21,898 nt of DNA, taken from assembly GCA_905372865.1 (NCBI GenBank), contig CAJPQT010000029.1:1-21898 (forward strand). Direction: 5' to 3'. The stretch comes from an uncultured Centipeda sp. GTDB taxonomy: Bacteria > Bacillota > Negativicutes > Selenomonadales > Selenomonadaceae. The notes beneath the pieces are model-generated. The model was not told the DNA's origin and did no database searches. It saw only the letters and a list, made by a program, of their open reading frames with translations. Shown piece by piece: positions 21,790 to 21,898 of the stretch. Every line of letters begins with the position of its first letter. Position 1 is the first letter of the stretch. The position numbers and the translations under genes were made by a program.

Positions 21790-21898
21790 TCGCGCCGATG
21801 AGAGCAGCGAGGAACTGCAAAGAACCTTGAAGCCTTACGCGGTGCCGGATGTACCCTGAAAACTACACAATGCAAAACAAGTTAGAGGAAACTCTAAC
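21790..21898 (+). other. Probable rRNA operon leader (truncated by window end)
   Basis: No reading frame is supported. The TGTACCCTGAAAACT stretch (21850-21864) resembles the boxA-like sequence (TTCTTTGAAAACT) found in leaders and spacers of Firmicute rRNA operons. A related, weaker stretch ACCTTGAAG lies at 21823-21831. At the very end GTTAGAG (21881-21887) and CTCTAAC (21892-21898) form a stem with a GAAA tetraloop. I expect 16S rRNA (or, if this is a spacer, 23S) to begin just beyond the window; neither gene is visible here. Confidence 0.5.

Overview
The window reads as chromosomal DNA of an anaerobic, diderm Firmicute of the Negativicutes, most like Selenomonas or a close relative. This rests on GC-rich genes between AT-rich spacers, an oxygen-sensitive two-subunit fumarase followed by a Bacillus-type diheme fumarate reductase (the succinate/propionate route), AGGAGG-type ribosome binding sites, and dTDP-sugar genes expected in a lipopolysaccharide maker. 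The genus is inferred from gene content and protein style; no search was run.

Layout. (1) 1-256: AT-rich leader with a palindrome, a terminator for an upstream unit and a good promoter. (2) 257-5072, plus strand: fumarase alpha and beta, then fumarate reductase cytochrome b, flavoprotein and iron-sulfur subunits, which together take malate to succinate with menaquinol as electron donor. (3) 5156-9263, minus strand: two tandem paralogous chemoreceptors. (4) 9421-11396, minus strand: a stand-alone anthranilate phosphoribosyltransferase followed by a BASS-family transporter. (5) 11553-17012, plus strand, divergent from (4): a methionine-synthase activation protein, a short MetH without activation domain, a homocysteine methyltransferase/methylenetetrahydrofolate reductase fusion and a nitroreductase. 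(6) 17173-18833, minus strand: an unrecognised protein and a dipeptide epimerase, divergent from (7) a DUF819 membrane protein at 18976-20139. (8) 20258-21703, plus strand: rfbA and rfbC of dTDP-rhamnose synthesis. (9) 21704-21898: a hairpin overlapping a strong promoter, then what looks like the leader of an rRNA operon whose genes lie beyond the window.

The methionine locus is the most coherent system. The reactivation domain that enteric MetH carries at its C-terminus is encoded separately upstream, has a four-cysteine tail, and shares an apparent operon with a flavin-type nitroreductase whose start codon overlaps the preceding stop. A redox-reactivation role for these parts is my hypothesis. 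The epimerase/unknown protein/DUF819 locus has divergent promoters whose -10 boxes overlap, and suggests uptake and use of peptidoglycan dipeptides. I saw no mobile element, CRISPR array, tRNA, or complete rRNA gene. No gene-free stretch exceeds 300 bases.
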